34,538 bases of DNA, from assembly GCA_965178525.1 (NCBI GenBank), contig CBCXVS010000042.1, forward strand, positions 1 to 34,538, in the 5' to 3' direction. Within the stretch, counting starts at the first letter, position 1. Every line of letters starts with the position of its first letter. The notes beneath the pieces are model-generated. The model saw nothing but the letters and a program-made list of their open reading frames with translations, was not told where the DNA came from and searched no databases. Source of the DNA: CBCXVS01 sp965178525 (lineage in GTDB: Bacteria; Tectomicrobia; Entotheonellia; Entotheonellales; Entotheonellaceae). Below are positions 30,883 to 34,538 of the stretch, one piece after another. Made by a program: the position numbers and the translations under genes.

Positions 30883-32457
30883 ATGGGTACAGTGCGGAAC
30901 TTCCTCTTCATTATGTGCGACCAGTTGCGCGCGGATTACCTCAGTTGCAACGGACATCCGACGCTCGAAACACCGCATATCGACGCCCTGGCGGCGCGGG
31001 GCGTCAATTTCACCCGCACCTATTGCCAATCACCGGTTTGCGGCCCGTCGCGCATGTCGTTCTATACCGGACGCTACATGTTCACCCATGGCGCTACCTG
31101 GAACATACAAGCTCAAGTGGTTTGGAAGGGCNNNNNNNNNNACCTGCGGCCGCTCGGCCTGCGCACGGTGCTCGTCGGCAAGACCCATATGCGCGCCGAT
31201 GAGGAAGGCATGTTGCGGCTCCACATTACGCCGACCTCATCCCTGGGTGTCCTCGTGAGCCAGTGCGGTTTTGAGCCCTACGAGCGCGACGATGGCCTGC
31301 ACCCGGACCTGAGCGCCGATCCCAATCTGGCCTACAATCGCTATCTGCGCCAGCGGGGCTATGACAGCGACAATCCCTGGCACGATTTCGCCAATTCCGT
31401 CGAAGGCCCAAACGGCGAGGTGCTGAGCGGTTGGCACATGCGAAACGTGCACCTTCCCGCCCGGGTCGCCGAAGAAGATTCCGAAACGGCGTACATGACC
31501 CATCGCGCCATGGATTTCATCCGCGAAGCCGGAAACCAGCCCTGGTGCTTGCATCTCAGCTACATCAAACCGCACTGGCCCTATATTGCTCCGGCGCCCT
31601 ATCGCGACATGTACGGGGCGCAACACGTCCAGCCCGCCAATCGGCAGCCGCAGGAACGGGATCAACCCCATCCGGTGGTCGCTGCCTTTATGCGGCATGA
31701 AGAGAGCCGGAACTTTCAACGCGACGAAGTCCGGCGCCACGTCATCCCGGCCTACATGGCGCTGGTGAAGCAGATCGACGATCATATGGGCCGTCTGATT
31801 CGATTTCTCGACGATCAGGGTCGGCTGCACGACACGATGATTGTCTTTACCAGTGATCACGGGGATTATCTGGGTGACCACTGGCTCGGCGAAAAGGAGC
31901 TGTTCCACGAGGCCAGCGCCTGCATTCCGCTGATCGTGTACGACCCGGACCCGTCTGCAGACCGCACGCGGGGCACGGCCGAGAGCCGCCTGGTGGAAGC
32001 CATCGACGTCCTGCCCACCTTTCTCGATGCGCTCGGCGCGGACGTGTACCCGCATCGCCTGGAAGGCCGCTCTCTGCTGCCGCTGCTGCGCCCCAATGGT
32101 AGTGGAATCGCCTGGCGTGACGCCGCCTTTAGCGAACTCGACTACGCCTTTCGCCCAGCGCGTCCAGACCTCGGACTTGCCCCACACGATGCCCGCGCCT
32201 TCATGATCCGCACGGCGGATTGGAAGTACATCCACTACGAGCATTTTCGCCCGCAGTTGTTCGACCTCAACGCCGACCCGCAGGAATGTAGCGATCTGGG
32301 CGCAAGTCCTGCACACGCCGAGGTCCGAGCCGAGCTGCATGAACGGCTCTTTACCTGGCTCCGCACCCGGCGCACCCGCACCACGCTTGCGGATGACACG
32401 GTCGCTCAGCGCACGGCCAACACGAAACAGCGGGGGATTCTCATCGGGGTGTGGTAG
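30883..32457 (+). CDS. sulfatase family hydrolase (FGly type), with assembly gap
   Basis: A sulfatase of about 524 residues. It starts MGTVRNFLFIMCDQLRADYL, with the metal Asp pair in CDQLRAD, and contains CQSPVCGPSRMSFYTGRYMF, whose C-G-P-S-R is the CxPSR motif in which Cys becomes formylglycine. Further on: LGLRTVLVGKTHMRAD, WCLHLSYIKPHWPYIAPAPY, MIVFTSDHGDYLGDHWLGEK (metal Asp/His and catalytic Lys), and a C-terminal part ending RGILIGVW. No signal peptide is present, so it is cytoplasmic or acts on an imported sulfate or phosphonate ester. Ten Ns at 31132-31141 fall after WNIQAQVVWKG; the real missing length is unknown and the residues next to the gap may be wrong. The ATG at 30883 follows GAAAGGAGCCTGGCG. 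Confidence 0.9.
   Translation: MGTVRNFLFIMCDQLRADYLSCNGHPTLETPHIDALAARGVNFTRTYCQSPVCGPSRMSFYTGRYMFTHGATWNIQAQVVWKGXXXXLRPLGLRTVLVGKTHMRADEEGMLRLHITPTSSLGVLVSQCGFEPYERDDGLHPDLSADPNLAYNRYLRQRGYDSDNPWHDFANSVEGPNGEVLSGWHMRNVHLPARVAEEDSETAYMTHRAMDFIREAGNQPWCLHLSYIKPHWPYIAPAPYRDMYGAQHVQPANRQPQERDQPHPVVAAFMRHEESRNFQRDEVRRHVIPAYMALVKQIDDHMGRLIRFLDDQGRLHDTMIVFTSDHGDYLGDHWLGEKELFHEASACIPLIVYDPDPSADRTRGTAESRLVEAIDVLPTFLDALGADVYPHRLEGRSLLPLLRPNGSGIAWRDAAFSELDYAFRPARPDLGLAPHDARAFMIRTADWKYIHYEHFRPQLFDLNADPQECSDLGASPAHAEVRAELHERLFTWLRTRRTRTTLADDTVAQRTANTKQRGILIGVW
31132..31141. other. run of 10 Ns (scaffold gap)
   Basis: Ten undetermined bases lie within the sulfatase gene. The frame is kept across them, but 10 Ns is a conventional placeholder and says little about the true gap size. 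Confidence 0.98.
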
Positions 32458-32707
32458 GTGGTATAAGGGACGGCGTGTAACAAAACGCGTCGCATCGACG
32501 TGGGCGGACCATATGCAAGAATGAATGAGCCATCGCCTGCTATGCAAGTCTCACGCCATTAGACCGAGACAGTTCCGCTAATAGGTCACGAAGTGATGTG
32601 AGAAACATTTTGATATTGTTGAGTGTGACAAGTGTTTTCACCATCACGGATGCGGATTGAATCCGTAATAAAGCTACCGTCGATACACACTATGCAACAA
32701 CCTGCCG

Positions 32708-33057
32708 TTACGAACCGGCTCTGGCCTGGTGGCGCTCCCTTGGCACAACGTGCGAAGAAAAGTTGCCATAGAAAAAAGACAGTTCGAACACATCCGTGGT
32801 GATGACTGCTGGCTGCTGGTGCTTCCCCATCCCAAGAGAGACGCCTACAAGTTCCGCATCCAATTGACTCAGATCGCCGCCGTCATCGAACTGCTCCAAC
32901 ACGACCTGTGGCAATCCTCAAACATTAACCGATAGGCACACTTCTCTCCTTGGGGTTCATAGATACACGAAATGATGATCTCTTTGCCGTCTTTGGCTGA
33001 CGTCACGGCTGTCACAATCGATGCTGCGTCACCCAGCCCAAGGGATTGGTAATCCAT
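32708..33057 (-). pseudogene. small conserved-looking protein, one-base frameshift
   Basis: The upstream frame reads MDYQSLGLGDAASIVTAVTS, KDGKEIIISCIYEP and YRLMFED. The downstream frame continues PQVVLEQFDDGGDLSQLDAE, LVGVSLGMGKHQQPAVITTD and VFELSFFYGNFSSH to a stop at 32708. Together they make a protein of about 116 residues; one base is missing near 32920 (length 3n+2), for example in GATTG. Both parts have protein-like composition and the join is smooth, so this is one broken gene or a sequencing error. I do not recognise the family. The ATG at 33057 is weakly preceded by AAGG. Confidence 0.5.
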
Positions 33058-33178
33058 GAAAAACGCCTTATGTCTTGTATGATACGACGCCACATATCAA
33101 GTGTTTAGGCTGATTCGGCTAATAGTAAGCAGGATGTGTGCTTTCCCTGCTAACCACCAACCACTAACGGTCAACTAC

Positions 33179-33436
33179 TCATAGAGGCCCAATCGCCCAG
33201 ACATAGATGGCAATGTCCTTCTCAATCAGCAAATCGTCCAATTCTGGGTTGACTAGATCGAGGACTTCAAAAGCATCGTTCGTGGAAACATGGACGTCAA
33301 TAATCGTGCCACGATATGTTGGGTGGGAACAGACATCGAAGGTCGCCTCCGGAAATTTAGCGCGGATTTTGGCAAAGATTTGTTCCACTAAACTCCAGAT
33401 AGATGCATCCTGTATCTTGAGGAGATCAACATTCAT
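33179..33436 (-). CDS. hypothetical protein, 85 aa
   Basis: It starts MNVDLLKIQDASIWSLVEQI, continues FAKIRAKFPEATFDVCSHPT, YRGTIIDVHVSTNDAFEVLD and ends DIAIYVWAIGPL. The alpha-beta pattern and strong ribosome site (CAGGAGAACCTGAC) before the ATG at 33436 argue for a real small cytoplasmic protein. I do not recognise a named family. It lies 64 bp after the FG-GAP repeat gene on the same strand and may be co-transcribed with it. A longer frame to 33520 is less likely because the ribosome site fits the inner ATG. Confidence 0.62.
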   Translation of the reverse strand: MNVDLLKIQDASIWSLVEQIFAKIRAKFPEATFDVCSHPTYRGTIIDVHVSTNDAFEVLDLVNPELDDLLIEKDIAIYVWAIGPL

Positions 33437-33500
33437 GTCAGGTTCTCCTGTACCGCCTGGACGGAGGAGCGCCACCATAGCGGCCGGGGAACAAAGACAG

Positions 33501-34538
33501 CTATGACGCAAAGTTACCATCGCCGTCGCCTAGCAGGATTGAGACGTTGTTGGACTCAGCATTAGCGGTGAGCAGATCCAGGGTGCCATCACCGTTGATA
33601 TCTGCCACGACCACGTCGTGAGGGCGACGCCCCACAGGAAAGGCCTGTGCACGGTCAAATGTGCCATCAGGGCGTCTTGGTAGAAATGAGACGTCGTTGG
33701 AGTCGGTGTTGGCAGTAACGAGCTCTAGAACGCTATCGCTAATGAGATTACCCACCGCCACGGAGCGAGGACCGGCGCCGACGGCGAAGCGTTGCTGAGA
33801 GGCAAAGGTGCTGTCATTGCTGCTAAGCAGAAGCGAGATGTCGTTGGAGACTGAATTGGCGGTAACGAGATCCGGAATACCGTCTTGGTCAAAGTCCGCG
33901 ACCGCTACAGCTTGGGGACTACAGCCCACGGCGAAGCGTAGCTGCGGGATAAAGGTGCCATCACCACGGTTCAGTAGGAGGGAGACATCGTTGCCGTCGG
34001 GGTTGGCGGTGCAGTCGACCTCGGAGTTAGAGTCAGGACCGGCGTTGGCCGTCACCAGGTCCGGGATACCGTCGCCAGTGATATCCGCTACCTCCACGTC
34101 GCGAGGGCTGAAGCCCACAGGAAAAGGTTGCGCAGGGGAAAAGGCGCCAGTTCCGTCGCCTAGCAGCAAGGCAACACTGTTGGAGTCTGCGTTAGCCGTG
34201 ACCAGGTCTAAGAAGTCGTCATTGTTAATATTTGCTATCATCACAGAATGTGGACTAGAGCCTTCGCCTACAGAAAGGCGCTGCTGGGGATCAAACGTTC
34301 TACCGTCTCGGCCTAGTAAGAGTGAGACGTCGTCGGAAGCAGCGTTGGCCGTCACTAGGTCCATGGTACCATCCCGATTAAAGTCCGCTACTGCCAAGGC
34401 ACGAGGGTCGCGCCCCACACCGACACCTTGAGCAGCCGGGAACATACCATCGCCACGTCCCTCTAGACCGAAGTTCCCCTGGCAGAATAGGCGGAGGGTT
34501 AAGTAGATCAACAGGTTAGCCCAATTCAAAAGTCCATT
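33501..34538 (-). CDS. FG-GAP/VCBS-repeat protein, 5' end beyond window
   Basis: The frame is open to the window edge, so the N-terminus (and any signal peptide) is not visible. At least six repeats of roughly 50 residues follow the pattern [VA]ADxxxDGxxDLVTANxxSNxVSLLLGxGDGTF. Calcium-type loops are DFNRDGTMDLV, NINNDDFLDLV, DITGDGIPDLV, DFDQDGIPDLV, a degenerate NLISDSVLELV, and DINGDGTLDLL. Such repeats form beta-propeller blades in secreted or surface proteins that bind ligands or surfaces. One repeat holds a small Cys-containing insertion (PDSNSEVDCTANPDGNDV). It ends abruptly with the last repeat (GDGDGNFAS), 64 bp before the small hypothetical gene. Confidence 0.88.
   Translation of the reverse strand, partial: NGLLNWANLLIYLTLRLFCQGNFGLEGRGDGMFPAAQGVGVGRDPRALAVADFNRDGTMDLVTANAASDDVSLLLGRDGRTFDPQQRLSVGEGSSPHSVMIANINNDDFLDLVTANADSNSVALLLGDGTGAFSPAQPFPVGFSPRDVEVADITGDGIPDLVTANAGPDSNSEVDCTANPDGNDVSLLLNRGDGTFIPQLRFAVGCSPQAVAVADFDQDGIPDLVTANSVSNDISLLLSSNDSTFASQQRFAVGAGPRSVAVGNLISDSVLELVTANTDSNDVSFLPRRPDGTFDRAQAFPVGRRPHDVVVADINGDGTLDLLTANAESNNVSILLGDGDGNFAS

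Noticed and set aside
32458..32707. Possible transposase remnant on the minus strand (frame with LVTLNNIKMFLTSLRDLLAE)
   Set aside because: Only a few dozen codons, in competing frames, with no IS ends; not enough to name a family.

Overview
The window looks like a piece of a large, catabolically versatile environmental bacterial genome. Most genes are moderately GC-rich and encode amidohydrolases, a sulfatase, orphan substrate-binding proteins, a class III nucleotide cyclase and several conserved hypotheticals. This mix resembles sponge-symbiont or Tectomicrobia (Entotheonella-like) genomes, but that is an impression from gene content. No rRNA or other phylogenetic marker is present. A run of 10 Ns (31132-31141) shows the window is a draft scaffold.

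Layout. 1-1706 (minus strand): start of a class III cyclase, a small XRE regulator, a HAD phosphatase, and a short ribbon-helix-helix (RHH) protein with a very clear promoter and operator. 1822-3279 (plus): a solute-binding protein without a signal peptide, and an unknown protein. 3378-6561 (minus): a sugar-type ABC importer (Tat-exported binding protein and two permeases, no ATPase) in which two adjacent genes each carry one in-frame stop where Trp is expected. 6562-17000: an AT-richer accessory island. It holds an ADP-ribosylglycohydrolase (+) facing a minus-strand operon of a membrane-anchored receiver protein, a macro-like/ADP-ribosyltransferase fusion (frameshifted) and a DUF6508-like protein. 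Next to it lies a perfect tandem array: four 1005-bp IS5-type insertion sequences alternating with three identical 896-bp passengers, each carrying a headless heavy-metal P-type ATPase fragment and a tailless DUF2156-like fragment. 17562-19683: an amidohydrolase and a PuuE/allantoinase-like polysaccharide deacetylase-family protein. 19995-21550: a degraded AT-rich membrane-protein gene and a PIN-toxin/antitoxin pair. 21559-24817: fdrA and a DUF1116 gene, which are oxamate carbamoyltransferase components, with what looks like the 3' remnant of the third subunit (DUF2877) just upstream. 24853-26137: DAHP synthase behind a textbook transcription attenuator with a Phe/Tyr-rich leader peptide. 26243-34538: a frameshifted PilZ gene, a C-terminally truncated class IV aminotransferase, a quinone oxidoreductase, a 5-formyl-THF cyclo-ligase-like protein, an amidohydrolase_2 protein divergent from a sulfatase, two small hypotheticals (one frameshifted) and an FG-GAP/VCBS-repeat protein running off the end.

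The two best candidates for something new are (i) the ADP-ribosylation module at 7158-10304, which combines an apparent ADP-ribosyltransferase, a macro-like domain, an ADP-ribosyl hydrolase and a membrane receiver, and looks like a conflict or signalling system now damaged by a frameshift and an IS; and (ii) the Phe/Tyr leader-peptide attenuator of DAHP synthase at 24853-25085, whose promoter, leader peptide, competing RNA pairings and terminator can all be read from the sequence. The number of single-base lesions (four in-frame stops, three one-base frameshifts) means the window is either undergoing gene decay or carries assembly errors. The frameshifts beside homopolymers are the most suspect.
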